DNA of 64,000 nt from Astropecten irregularis (taxonomy: Eukaryota; Echinodermata; Asteroidea; Paxillosida; Astropectinidae). The stretch's first letter is position 1. Each line of letters starts with the position of its first letter. The stretch is from assembly GCA_963971285.1 (NCBI GenBank), contig OZ020262.1:9802745-9866744 (forward strand), read 5' to 3'. Positions 52,866-64,000 of this stretch are shown piece by piece. The notes beneath the pieces are model-generated. The model was not told the DNA's origin and did no database searches. It saw only the letters and a program-made list of their open reading frames with translations. The translations under genes and the position numbers were made by a program.

Positions 52866-53039
52866 CCATTTAGCCAGGAATCCCACCCCATAAATATAAC
52901 CATTTGCGAATTCAGTTCACAGCTCGGAATCCACAATGGAGGATGCAAGCAGCTTTTGCATGAATATATAAATGTGCTCAATGGCTGTGTGCGACTGACA
53001 CCCCAGTCAAAGCTATATGACTGTAGAGAGACCACACAA

Positions 53040-53401
53040 TAAGGCCATAAAAAAAAATTGTTGTATTGGCGTAACCCGCCCGACCCAAAAATATGCCCCG
53101 ACCGTAAACATTTTAAACCCCAAAAAAAAAAAAAAAAAAAATCGGGGAAAAAAAAAAAAAAAAAAATCGTAAATTTGTATGCAGATTAAAAGCTTAAAAG
53201 GAGCAAAAGATGAAAACCAGACTGGAAAAAGTTGTTATGTCATTTCTTGTCTTTATTTGACACGTCAAATACTGTGATATACAGGGGAAAAAGCATTTAA
53301 TACCCCAGGAAAAATTAAATAAAAAAATTAAAAATCCGCCCGCCCTACCCTATTTTCCAAACCTCTGTTACGCCAATACAACAATTTTTTTTTTATGGCC
53401 T
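53040..53401. mobile_element. Family P MITE, intact
   Basis: TAAGGCCATAAAAAAAAATT, GTTGTATTGGCGTAAC at the left, mirrored by GTTACGCCAATACAAC and AATTTTTTTTTTATGGCCTA at the right. Terminal repeats are about 36 bp. Confidence 0.88.
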
Positions 53402-53533
53402 AAGTCTGAGTAGCTCAGAAAGGTAGACTGCTTGCCCGTTAAAGTCTTCACATCTCTCGTTGATACCCTTTTATCCTTTATGAATACCAAATCAGGGGTC
53501 GATTTCACAAAACACTATTGATTATACCTTATC

Positions 53534-53911
53534 TTAAATGTAAATTCATAATTTTTCATACTTTGATTTTTGTCAAAGAAATGCAGATTTATGGGCAAAA
53601 ATATCAAGAAAGATACAGGAACAGTCATTTGTGAAATTCCCAGTCCCATACGGCGGCCACTTTTTGAGAAACCAGTGAAAAATGCCCACGGTATTTTTCA
53701 AATCTTTTCAGGATTATTTTTTATCTTCTGAAGATCAAAATTGATTAAATTGGTCATTTGATTGACTCCTTTCTGGATAAATACAGCATTTCAGATAGAA
53801 AAATGTTGATGGTATGTTTCTACCATCGCCATCTTTATACCCTGTAAGTTATAGGTAAATCTGTGAAGATTTCTGTTTCGGTATGTTACTAAAGTATGAT
53901 AATGCCTTTAA
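53534..53911 (+). mobile_element. Family A TTAA element, left end decayed
   Basis: CATACTTTGATTTTTGTCAA at the left; TAAAGTATGATAATGCC then TTTAA at the right. Confidence 0.7.
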
Positions 53912-54056
53912 TTTATGGCCTACGGGGTTGTAATCTATGCCATCCACAGGTAGTAGAATAAAACAAGACATTTTCAATTCATCCTCGACAACTATAAAAC
54001 CAAAGTTCTGTGTGATTGCTCAGTTAGTATTTTAGCCTCCTGGCGAATAATTCCCT

Positions 54057-54438
54057 TTAAAGGGATGGTACGGAACTGGTTTTTGCGACAAATCCATTGC
54101 TGACAGTGAAAGCACATTATGTAATCCATCATTTACCTTAAATGACAAACCTGTAGAAGTTTGAGGTCAATCAGCCATCTGGGTCACGAGAAAATAGTGA
54201 AAACCCATTTACACATTTCAACGATATTATACGTTCATAATAAAACGCTTCGAAGCGATTTATTCCAATCGGAAAATAGTTTTCATTTATTTCTCAACGA
54301 ATATGGCATTTCAGACAAAAACATTTCATGGGATGTTTATTGTTTTCTCCTATCATCACCATAATACTGTGTAAGTTTGATGTGAATGTGTGATCTTGAA
54401 GTGTATTTTGTCTTACCAATTTTGTACCATCCCTTTAA
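54057..54438. mobile_element. Family C TTAA element
   Basis: TTAAAGGGATGGTACGGAAC at the left; TTTTGTACCATCCCTTTAA at the right. It shares inner words with family B (GGGTCACGAGAAAATAG) but has its own terminus. Confidence 0.85.
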
Positions 54439-54649
54439 GATGGATATGGGATATAAGCTCTCAGCCTCACTGAGTGGCTATCACAGTCTCTCGCTCACAT
54501 ACTTCAGTCTGTGAATATATTAATAAGATTCAGTCTTTCAGGGTGACTCTTAACCTTCAAGATTCGAGTCCTCGGGACTACGTATGGAGTACGGACCCAT
54601 AATGTCCACTTGCCCTTGGTGCCCCATGCTCATCGCGTGTCTTTGCAAT

Positions 54650-55013
54650 TTAAAGGTATTATCATACCTTGGTAAGAAACCAAAACAGAAATGTTCACAT
54701 ATTCACCTATAACTTATAGGGTATGAAGATGGTGGTGGTAGAAACATACCGTTACAATTTTTCCGCCTGAAATGGTGTATTCATCCAGAAATTAGTAAAA
54801 CAACGACTGAAAATCTTTTTGATCTTTTAAAAGATCAAAAATAAAAGAGAAAAGACTTAAGAAATACCGTGGCCGTTTTTCACTGTTTTCTAAAAAAGTG
54901 GGCACCGTATGGGATTGAAATTTCCACCGATGACTGTTACTGTATCTGTCTTGATATTTGTGCCCATGATTCTGTATTTCTTTGATACAAACCCAGGTTT
55001 GATATTACCTTTC
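54650..55013 (-). mobile_element. Family A TTAA element, inverted
   Basis: TTAAAGGTATTATCATACCT at the left; GTTTGATATTACCTTTC at the right, with the right TTAA mutated to TTCA. The inner TTTTGATCTTTTAAAAGATC is a palindrome. Confidence 0.8.
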
Positions 55014-55654
55014 ACCATAATGCTGACATTTTGACGTACACTCTGCGCAACTTGGCTGGTCGGGCGGCGTATCCAGCACAAAGCTAAACGACGGCACGCT
55101 ACTCTTTAAGGAATCGTCCAGGAACTGTACTCATAAACTGTTATTAGGAAATGGATCTTTGAATTGATGATTTTAGTTGAAGAGAATCTTACATCCACTC
55201 ATATTCAAACAAGCTGGAGAATATTGTGAAGATTTTGTTGTTTTGAGTTTTGTTTGTTTCCAATCCTTTCCTTTTAAAACTTGACTCTGTCGTATTTGAG
55301 GATCGTTCTAAACCCCTAAAATCTTGCCAAAATTTTGGAAATAGTGCTGCGCACATAAGCTAAAAAAAAGCACCGAACCTCAGGCAAACATTGCAACCGG
55401 CCATATGCAAACGTGTGGCGAGTGGGGGTATGTGTGAGCATGCATGCATGGTGTGACGTCATTAGTGCGGAACGCTATTGATGAACAACAACAGTATGAA
55501 GACGATAAAGACGAACAAATACAAAATGGAATTTTCAACAATGTACTGCTGAATCCGAGTGTACATTGATATGCTTGCATTGTAACTAATTCTTGATGTA
55601 CCACTGTTCTCAGGTTGCAGCATTGCTGTGTGTATCGATGAAATGATCCCTGAG

Positions 55655-55880
55655 ATATTGCGGTGTGTGCGTGGTTTCATGGCTTCTGACTGCCAAACAA
55701 ACAAAGACAATTGACTATTGGGGTCACCACCAATGTAGGGCTGGATGGCTCAGTTGGTAGAGCACCTGTACGGTATTCAGGAGGTCGCCGGTTCGAATCC
55801 CGCTCCTGTCAATTTTTCTTTGTTCACTTTTCAATGACTTTAATTTCATTCAGTTTCCCTCGGGGTTATTTGATGATTAA
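55655..55880 (+). mobile_element. Family S element, best preserved core
   Basis: Head GTGCGTGGTTTCATGGCTTC, TGACTGCCAAACAAACAAAG; tRNA-like GGGCTGGATGGCTCAGTTGG, GGTTCGAATCCCGCTCC; tail TTTTTCTTTGTTCACTTTTC; right arm CATTCAGTTTCCCTCGGGG and TTATTTGATGATTAA. Confidence 0.85.
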
Positions 55881-56247
55881 TTCTTTATTACGGAAATTAG
55901 CCTAATTACTTAGAAATTAGTTAATTTATTTATTAGTTTCACTCCTACAACAAGCCAGTCCAGTTTGCATAATGTTAATTTATGATGTTCAAATTACATC
56001 GCTTGAATTTTTCCATGTCATGAACAAAAAAATGGCCGATCATTAATCACACAGTGTATGCATCCTGACAGTATGAGCATGAATTATTCACCTTTTATCT
56101 TCAGCAGCCGATTAAATAAATAATTCAGCGGCGACGAATATTTTATTCATTGTTGAAAAAGATGAAAATTTCATCATGAACATTACCGTGTGTGTATTTG
56201 AACTCTCAATTTTCATGTTTGAACTTGAGTGTGATTGTGATAAATAC

Positions 56248-56375
56248 AAGTAAATGCTGCAAACTGCTCATCGGCCAGAATAATGACTTGAAATTTATAA
56301 AATGCTTGGATTTCGGAGGGCCTGATGCGTTTTGATCCTGGCAGATTCTTTATCGAAGCCTACAATGCCTTTGGT
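56248..56375. mobile_element. Family F copy
   Basis: GCTCATCGGCCAGAATAATG, GCTTGGATTTCGGAGGGCC, TGATGCGTTTTGATCCTGGC, TTTATCGAAGCC: left half and centre. Confidence 0.65.
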
Positions 56376-57773
56376 AAAAGCTTGTGCTTATGATTAAATA
56401 GTTTATGTCTTTTTTTGGGGGCCGTCTTTTATCAAGCATAAGTTTAGCGAAACCCATACATACACTTAAATGAATTAAAGAAGAAATGCAGAGCCATCGG
56501 AATGTAAGGTATGGATAAAGATCATTTTAGCAGAAGTAACATCTTGCACTTATCCTGTTTTTTGTATCGGCCGGGTACATTACACTATCTTCCTAAAAGA
56601 TGTTAAAGTTTTGGCGTATAGAATTTCCTTTTATGGTCGGCGCATTCTCTGCCTTTTTTATACCGAGATCTATTTTTCTTCTTCTGATTTCTGCTTCACT
56701 TCTGCTTTTATGCTCCCCCCATGTATCATGATTCCGTTAAAAGACACGGGACACAAAAAAGGAAAACAGAAAAATGATGCTAAAAGGATTTCCTTGTAGA
56801 CTGGCCTCCATTAAGTCATTCAGATCTGAAGTCTCGGAATGAAAGGTATCCCTCCTCCTTAGGGGATGGCTTCCGAAACGAAGAGAAATGATGTCACTCC
56901 CTCATTGGTCCGTTTTTGCATCTCGTCTGAATTTTTTCCCGTCCGAGATTCATGCAAAGGCGGGAAAACTTTTCAGATTTTCATTTTTTGTATCATGTGA
57001 TGGAATCCTTGAAAGTCCCCTCGGGGGAACCTGCTGTGAACAGAGGCGCTCGTCCGTCCCGTAAACCTTGCGCCTTTGGACGACAAGCCCGTGGTGGTGG
57101 GTGTCTTGAGGGTTGGTGGAGGAATGGCGGGTTTCTCTCCTACACCGACGGTGAAGTGGCCATGATTGAATCAAGTGGGCAGGTTTTTTTGTTGTTCTAT
57201 AAATTGAAGCCGGGCATTGGGGAGTTGATCAGGGGACTTTTCCTCCGTCTTCCTTTTTGATGTGATTCCTGGTCGGGTCTGTCGATTCCCTGTATCCTCG
57301 CTCGTTGTTATCAAAGAATAATTCTTCTCGGCTCTTTGAAAGCCGAGCACCCTCCTTCAATACAGATGTAATTAACGACGAATTTGATCATGACGGGAAA
57401 ACCGTATTAGGGAGAAATAGGAAACGAGGAGAGATCTGAAAAGCATACCGGAAAAGCCAGAGTTCTGTCTTTTATGTCGTCAATGGTGCTAACTTCATTG
57501 TCCTTTTAATGCGATCTTGATATCACGTGTGGGTGGGGTCTTCCTTTACATCCTGATTCCCTAGATACTGTTGATAGCTTTCGTCAAACTAATGATAAAA
57601 TAGGACCTTGGCGCTATAGCGACCGACCTAGAAAAAAGGAACAAACTTGGGCTATTCCTCCTGGACACGAAGTGCGTCAAAACTTGAACGTCAGATTTTT
57701 TGAAAAATGTTGTTGGTTTGGAAAATTTGTTGAGGAAAAACATGCAAAGGGGCTGTTTTTTTGTAAAGGCCTT

Positions 57774-58281
57774 TTGACACGATGCTAAAAAACTTGCAAG
57801 CAGGCTTACAAGTTTTTCTCATGCAGAAATCTTACAATTAAGTGTCATCGTGTGAAAGCACACCAATGCTCGAGATTGAGCGACGTCTCTGGTGAATCCT
57901 TGGGAAATTTCTCAAGCATGAGAAAAACTTGCAAAGCTTGTGAGTTTTTTTAGCATCATATGAAAAGGCCTTAAGACGGTGACAGTAAATTTTACAAAAG
58001 TGTCATCGTGTGAAAGGATGCCAATGCTCGAGAGTGACCAACGTCCCTGGTGAATCCTTGGGAAATTTTTCAAACATAACAAAAACTCGCAAACCCTGCG
58101 AGTTTTTTTTAGCATTATGTGAAAAGGCCTTAAGAAGATCTTACAAAATCTTACAAAAATGTCATCGTGTGAAAGGACACAAATGCTTGAGAGTGACCGA
58201 TGACCCTGGTGAATCTTTGAGGAATTTCTCAAGCATGAGAAAAACTATTAAGTTTTTTAGCATCGTGTGAAAAGGCCTTAA
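57774..58281. repeat. Tandemly repeated inverted-repeat element, about 158 bp x 3
   Basis: GTCATCGTGTGAAAG recurs at 57844, 58002 and 58161. Each unit holds CTGGTGAATC and an AAGGCCTTTT-type end, and the whole is bounded by AAGGCCTTTTGACACGATGC and GCATCGTGTGAAAAGGCCTT. Short hairpins (CTTGCAAGCAGGCTTACAAG) lie at the unit joins. Confidence 0.85.
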
Positions 58282-60604
58282 GAAGATGGCAGTAATCTTT
58301 GCTCAGAATCGATTGGGGGCGGCTCTTCTATTAGCCTTTTATCATTCTAAATCTATTTACTCTCGTTCGCATTCTTTGACCCATTTTCTCCAATCTTCTC
58401 TTCGTTTCTCCTCTTCATTTCTATTCCCTTCCTTTGAGCACTGATCTCTGGCGATATGACTTATCCACCACCCTATAATGTGCCGGCATTCGACTTGTTT
58501 TCCTAAGCGTGCATCTAGCTTTACTGTCCTGCAGGCTTCCCTGCATATCCCTGTCCTGAGAAGTCTTTGATTCTTTTTTCCTTTTCAAATTCCTTTTTTT
58601 CTCCTCCCTTCGTTTTCTAGTGTCTTCCCTGAATCCTTGTTTCTAGGCTTCCCCGATGCCGAGAGCATTTTGGGCTAGAGTTTCTAGCTACTTAAATACT
58701 GTCTTAGCTTCGTATAATTGGATGATGTTGTTTAGATTTCAATCGGTAGCTCTTTGCTTTTGGACCACGTGTGCTGAATTTCTGACCGAGAATACCCCTC
58801 TACATTCACAAGTCAGAGTGCCGATAATTTCAGGTTTTGTTCTCGGCTCTGTAAATATCATTTCATTCTGGCTTTGCTTAGTTTTTTACTTTACTTTGCT
58901 TAGCAAAATTGTGGGGGAAGAATTCCACTGACGACCATCACATGAACACAAACCTATGAAACCGACAGAGGGCGTTTTGAGAAAAATGGCTGCCGCAGTT
59001 CTGCTTTCGAAGTGTATAATTGTAGGTTTAAAAAACCCATAAAACTCACTTTTCAGATATGCTACCCAGTGTTATACACCTGAGATTGAAGTTCATCATG
59101 ACTTATATCCAATAAGTTAACTCTTGGAGGATTTTTCTCCGTAATGGTCATCAGCGGAATTGTTTCCAAATTTTTTAATCTCCAAATGCATGTTTTGTTG
59201 TGAACTCCTAAATGTTCGAGAACTCCATATCCTGCAACTTTTTTTTTTTCATTAAATTGAAATCCTTGCCGCAAGTTTCCTTAGCATGTAAGCATTGCCT
59301 GAGTTACCCAGAGGCATAATCTATACTATACTGTATCGGGCTAAGTAAAAACCTAAGATATTTTACTCTAAGGCGTTCGTTGTGTGTGTTTTTTTTAATC
59401 GATACGTCTTTGTGTTTTTCCCTGAAGGTAGTAGATACTCTTTGCCTGTGTACCAATTGTGCCTAGCTAGTTCCTGTAATGAAATTATACCTTCCAGTCC
59501 GTGGTTTTAATGATCTCCGTATTCTTTCTTCTCGGGCAGTCCTAATTCAGCCGAGATCTGGGGCTGTGATACCCGCGAGTAGCAAATTAAATTCCGTCCT
59601 CCCTGCTCGTCACGCAGGTCCGGCGTTTCAGCGTGTAGGGCGCTCGTAGACCCCCCGGCGGGCAGGTTTTTGTTCCTCGCCGGCAATTTTGGCCGCACCA
59701 TTTGAAATCCACGAGTTATAAACGGCTTGTAAACTTCTGTCGGTCGATGGAGATGGGAGAACAGAAGCGTAACTCGATTGTGGCGCGTGGACGTGATGCG
59801 ATTTGCGTATTAAACTGTTTGCGATCCCCCCCCCCCAAAGACCTAGATGCATAAATGTATGTTTAGCAAAAGCAAAGAACAACAAGGGGTCTTATCATGT
59901 TAATGTTGTCAGGGTGTTTGGGAGGGACGTCGTGCCCGGACTTTTAAGCAGAACAGGTGGTCTTAGAATGTCAAAGGCAGGTTGGTTAGCCAACCCTTCT
60001 TTGTATGCATTGCACCGCGTTGTCTCATCACGCACGGAAACCGTCACGACGCGGCATATTGAATTAAATTCCCCTACCACGAATATGTATGAAAAACAGT
60101 TTCAATTTCATTACGTGTCGGTGTTGATTCGGTTAGTTTTATTGAGCTTGGCCCCCCGAAAATAGAATCAAATAATCTACATATATTTCAAGATGAATTG
60201 GTTTCTGTTACTCCAATAATTGGTTCCCACATATTTAGGTGCTATAAGCTTTAGGTTCGCACCCATAGTAGCGTGGGATCTCACCTGCATATAAGTTTAG
60301 ATTATCACCTCTGTTTGCATGGGGTAATTCTCATCTTGATATCATCATGGGTTCTCACCCTGAAGTAGGCTAGCGGCAGCGCTTCTCACCGATGGGTTCT
60401 CAACTTCTCACCTACATCCTCGTGGGTTTTCACAGGTGTTATCAACTTACGATGGAGTTCATTCCGTTACGTGTGAGTTCTCACCGAGGTATTAGGTGTA
60501 GGATTCCAGATATGTACTAAACGTATTTGTCATTCTGTGTAAAAATTGAAACACAAGGGAAAATTTGTGTGACTCGGGTATCAGAGAATGCTAGTAACAA
60601 AGTT

Positions 60605-60635
60605 TCTGAGTTTTCTCGGCTCAGGCTCAGGCTCA

Positions 60636-60672
<37 letters not shown>

Positions 60673-60975
60673 TTTTCATTTCGTGAATCCATTCTAAAAT
60701 AAAGGTTATCAAAATTGATGCTTTTGGCTGTGGTTGGAAGTGTATTCACAGGGGTTGATTTCACGAAGCTCTACGATTGATCGTAGCTCGACTTACAAAG
60801 GATAAACCTGCAATGCATCATAAGTACTATTAGATTAAGAGTATTAAAATTACGATGAGTTTGGTGAAATCGACCCCTAGTTTAATAAAGAAAACAGAGC
60901 TTCAGCTTCAATGAAAAGCCACAACCTATATTTTCAGCATATTGATTTATACAGAGACGAAGCCAGAGCAACTCG
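60605..60975. mobile_element. Family G element with expanded hexamer array and nested R element
   Basis: CTCGGCTCAGGCTCAGGCTC is followed by five GGCTCC units. The centre (GGCTGTGGTTGGAAGTGTAT / AAAACAGAGCTTCAGCTTCA) is split by a family R element at 60749-60880. The right end near 60960 is GACGAAGCCAGAGC. Confidence 0.8.
60749..60880. mobile_element. Family R element nested in family G
   Basis: CAGGGGTTGATTTCACGAAG at the left and TGGTGAAATCGACCCCTAG at the right. The flanks are adjacent in intact G copies such as 18357. Confidence 0.85.
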
Positions 60976-62431
60976 ATTTGCGACCCGTCCTAGCTGCGAC
61001 GTGTCGCATCTATGCAGTGAGTCCATAGAGAAAGGATGCGTCTTAACTCTGCGACGCGTCGTACGTTTTATGAAATTGGCCCCAGGTCTCATTCGCCAGA
61101 TTGGCTCATCAAATGCAGCATTTTCGAGACTAACTTCCTGAATTGTCTCAGATTTCAGCAGACAGAATAATAATAAGTTGGCAGAATATAATTTATAAAT
61201 TCTCTAAAAGACAACGTAAAAATGGTGTTTATTTTAATAGTATCCTTTGTACAGGGATGTGATAAAAAAAAATCCTCTTTTTAGGGCACTTGGTCCTCTG
61301 TTTGCCTGTACAGAAGTATAGGAAATGTATGATTTTCAGCATTTTTGGCTATGTTTTCAGGTTATATTTTGTATGCAAGTACAGTCACAGCCCTGCTTGT
61401 AGAAATTCTGGAAGAAAAGTTATATTTGATGACAATTGGACTGTAAATTTGCTGAATGTGGCTGGTTATTTGATTTTATTTGAATGGAAAAAATTCCAGA
61501 CTTTCAACTTATAAGGCAGCATTCGCAATCACGGCTGTTTTATTGATTTTCTGCATTGCTGTATCGTTCGTCATTTTTGTTTAATGGTATTCGCTGGCAA
61601 ACAACCACACCTAGAATTCAGTGAAAAACATGAATTTTTTTTTTGCAACAACGGCCTAAGTATTATGAGTGTTGGGCCATTTGACATATACATTGCCACA
61701 CCCATTATTCATTATAAGCCGGTCCAGATGTTGCAATTTAATTACATTTCATGCTTGGACGAGTTTTAGTTGGAATTGTTTGACGAGCATTCCCCACCAT
61801 CCCCCCCCCTCTATTAGTCAACGTTCTTTTGAACGAAGCTTCGCGTACGTGTGTGTCATCCCAAGCGCCATCTGTGCAAAGATGTTGCTTAGCAACAAGT
61901 CTAATTGACATTAAAAACAGCTGTTACAAAATGGTTGCCGGGCACTTAAGTCTAAAAGCGAAAGTGTTTACTTTGTGTTTGTGAATCAGTCACACTCAAG
62001 AGCTAACAAGGAAGTAACGGCAAAAGTGCAAAAAAATTTTTAATGGGGGATTAATTTCATAAAGACGTCTTCTAAATGTCACTTGCTCACACTGTCAAGA
62101 CAGACAGACTCTGTGATGCCGTGATTTGTTTGCTTTCCTCTCTTTACTCCATGAATATTATACCCCCGGAAGGGAGCTGCAATTCTTTCATACAAACTCA
62201 AAAGAGTCTCTATACCTCTGCGCCCCTGGCATAAATCTTATAAAGGCAATACGATTTCAGAGCAATCTTTCCAAAGTAAATACAAAAAAAAAAAGCCAAA
62301 TCGAATTGCAAGAGAGATGGGATTCCGCTCTGATATTAATTTTTCAATCTATGAAATTGAGCATTTTGCAGAACGTAAACATTGATGAGAATTGTATGTG
62401 TACAGTGATTGTGTTAATTCCATGGTCCGCT

Positions 62432-62797
62432 CTAAAGGTATTATCATACTTTTATCCGATTTATCCAAAATATTCACAGATTTATCTATAACTAGCAGGG
62501 TATAAAGATGAATCTGGTACAAACATTCCGTTAAAATATTTCTGTCTGAAATGCTGTATGTATCCAGAAATTAGTAAAATAAGAGACCGAAAACAGTTTT
62601 GATCTCCGAGATAAAAACCTCACAATCACAGTTACCTTGCAATTTTGTGTAACAATTGCAACGGTTTTTCACTGTTTTTTCTACTGTATGAAAAGATAGA
62701 TTGAGCTGATAATTTCAAATTGTTTTGTTTTTATTTCATGACAAATCAAATTAACACAGCTGTTCTATTAACTTTACCAAATTGTGATACTACCTTT
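62432..62797. mobile_element. Family A/B TTAA-type element, decayed
   Basis: CTAAAGGTATTATCATACTT at the left; CCAAATTGTGATACTACC and TTTA at the right. The TTAA ends are mutated. Confidence 0.7.
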
Positions 62798-63155
62798 ACA
62801 GAATTTTAGGAATTACGGTTTTTCCGTTTTCCTTTCTTTGACTATAAAATATATTGCATTTCGCTTGTCAAAGTACCTCGTTTTTTTGTGGTCAAAATAA
62901 AGTAACATTTGCAGCTCAGGAGAGTAAAAAAAGCCACTTGTGAAAGAAAAAAATTAATTGGCAATGGAGAAGGATTTCAGTTTGGTTGATATTTAAATTT
63001 TTATTAAAATTAAAAAACAAGATCCGAACTTTGGGGAATATTATTCACAAAGTGTCTTTTACATTCGGTCCAATAAAAAATTTATCTTATTTTTTTGGAA
63101 ATGAAGATTCCTTGGGAATACCTCCGTAAATAATAAAATTGTCTAGCAGAGCGTC

Positions 63156-63400
63156 CAGGGGGCAATTTCATAGAGCTGCTAAGCACGAAAATTTGCTAAG
63201 CATGACATTTCTGTCTTAATAAAAACAGGGTTAACAACCACATTTCCACGTGTTGTGTATCACTTGTGATTACTCTTTGACTGTTGTTCGCTGACCATGA
63301 ATATCAAATGGAATTTTCAATGGTGGTTTGTTTTATTGGGCGAGACATTTTTGTGCTAAGCAAATTGTTGTGCTTAACAGTTTTATGAAATTGGCCCCTG
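63156..63400. mobile_element. Family M element, intact
   Basis: CAGGGGGCAATTTCATAGAG, CTGCTAAGCAC at the left; TGTGCTTAACAGTTTTATGA and AATTGGCCCCTG at the right. Confidence 0.85.
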
Positions 63401-64000
63401 TTTCTCAAATGTCACCAGAAAATGACCGAAAGAGTTGTGACATTCAATTAGATTGAGTGCACCGTCGCATTTCTGTTCATTAATATATATAGCACACGTC
63501 TCAGTCTATATCCAGTCGTAAAACTTTGTTGCCATAATCCAAACGTTTTCTTTTAAATCTCTTAAATTTAATGTAATCCTATTCCGTAGTGGCCCAGAGC
63601 TTGTCAAATAATGTATATTCACTCGGCAGTTTATACAGGGGAGGGAGTTTATCCTCTTTCGGACAGTATTCTTTGAAACTTTTCCATCTTCTGATTTTTT
63701 GTTACGGCGCCACGAACGGACAACTTTTTTTTCGTGATGAACTATATATACTTGCGTCCCTTGCGAGGAGATCGATGCGCCCTCGCCGAGTTTGCTAGAA
63801 GCGCATTTTACCACACTCTCCTGCTAATCTAACCCACAGGGGATTTTTTGGGTTCCCCGGAGCTTTTTAAGTCGGCAGTAACGCGAGTATCGATATCAAC
63901 TATCCTGCTGCCTGGATCTCTTCTATAATCCTATAAGCTTAAAAAACATTAAAGATTGACCAAAAAAAGGCTGAAAAGTGAATGGATACTGCAACTTACG

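Larger units (their letters stand above)
48707..64000. other. No exon recognised; probable intron or 3' flank
   Basis: The preceding exon ends in phase 1 and needs a downstream partner, so this may be one intron longer than 15 kb. I looked for acceptors followed by an open frame giving a cupredoxin C-terminal strand and found none convincing. Repeat copies are listed separately. The stretches 48707-50350, 51746-52609, 56376-57773, 58282-60604, 60976-62431 and 63401-64000 show nothing else. GTTCTCACC recurs loosely at 60340-60500. Confidence 0.45.

Noticed and set aside
55738-55810. Functional tRNA gene
   Set aside because: A- and B-boxes are good, but the anticodon loop lacks U33, the anticodon stem is mismatched, and the sequence is one of many dispersed copies with common flanks.
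56952-57260. 102-codon open frame with Arg/Gly-rich stretch
   Set aside because: The phase and content do not fit the expected C-terminal continuation of the cupredoxin-like protein, and no good donor or stop context was seen.
58656-58931. Membrane-protein-like open frame after TTTCTAG
   Set aside because: Hydrophobicity follows from T-rich DNA; in the frame required by the phase-1 donor at 48706 there is an early stop.
62126-62491. 121-codon plus-strand open frame
   Set aside because: It ends inside a transposable element, has no motif and no plausible acceptor phase to join the exon at 48543.
63506-63814. 102-codon open frame on the minus strand
   Set aside because: No recognisable motif, no supporting splice or promoter context, and basic low-complexity composition; length is within chance for 64 kb.

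Overview
The window comes from an animal nuclear genome. Genes are split by GT-AG introns, spacing is AT-rich, and much of the non-coding DNA is short non-autonomous transposons. Two genes can be identified by reading the spliced products: a MIS12 kinetochore homologue (minus strand) and a FYTTD1/UIF mRNA-export adaptor (plus strand). Frequent AGGCCTA palindromes, ACATGTA-type words and the repeat types suggest a marine invertebrate deuterostome, perhaps an echinoderm. That placement is inference; no species is claimed.

Layout. 1-2530: 3' end of an unidentified plus-strand gene with two candidate terminal coding exons (207-332 and 1799-2026) and a poly(A) signal at 2508. 2531-6464: gene-free and rich in inverted-repeat elements. 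6465-10492: MIS12 homologue, minus strand, eight coding exons. 10493-11971: a 1.5 kb divergent intergenic region serving MIS12 and FYTTD1. 11972-18961: complete FYTTD1/UIF homologue, seven coding exons, predicted 358 residues. 18962-24123: gene-free. 24124-48706: four exons of a secreted protein with a cupredoxin-like segment, separated by introns of about 4.9, 5.8 and 13.4 kb; the 3' end is not found. 48707-64000: no exon recognised, probably the next intron of that gene or flanking DNA.

Mobile DNA. Recurrent families were defined by comparing copies within the window: (A/B/C) ~340-480 bp elements with TTAA ends and inverted termini; (S) elements with a tRNA-like core, some with inverted terminal arms and some converted to fold-back palindromes of the tRNA 3' half; (F) fold-back elements with a CTTGGAGTTAGGAGG end; (G) elements ending in GGGCCTTTTCAAA with a GGCTCC/GGCTCA array just inside; (M) CAGGGGCCAATTTCAT elements; (R) CAGGGGTCGATTTCAC elements; (P) TAAGGCC-poly(A) elements; (T) elements ending in AACACCATG-type sequence; and hAT-like elements with 8-bp target duplications. 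Several are nested and give a relative insertion order. No transposase or reverse transcriptase ORF was recognised, so all look non-autonomous.

MIS12 and FYTTD1 act in separate housekeeping processes (kinetochore assembly; nuclear mRNA export). Their head-to-head arrangement suggests a shared promoter region but not a shared pathway.
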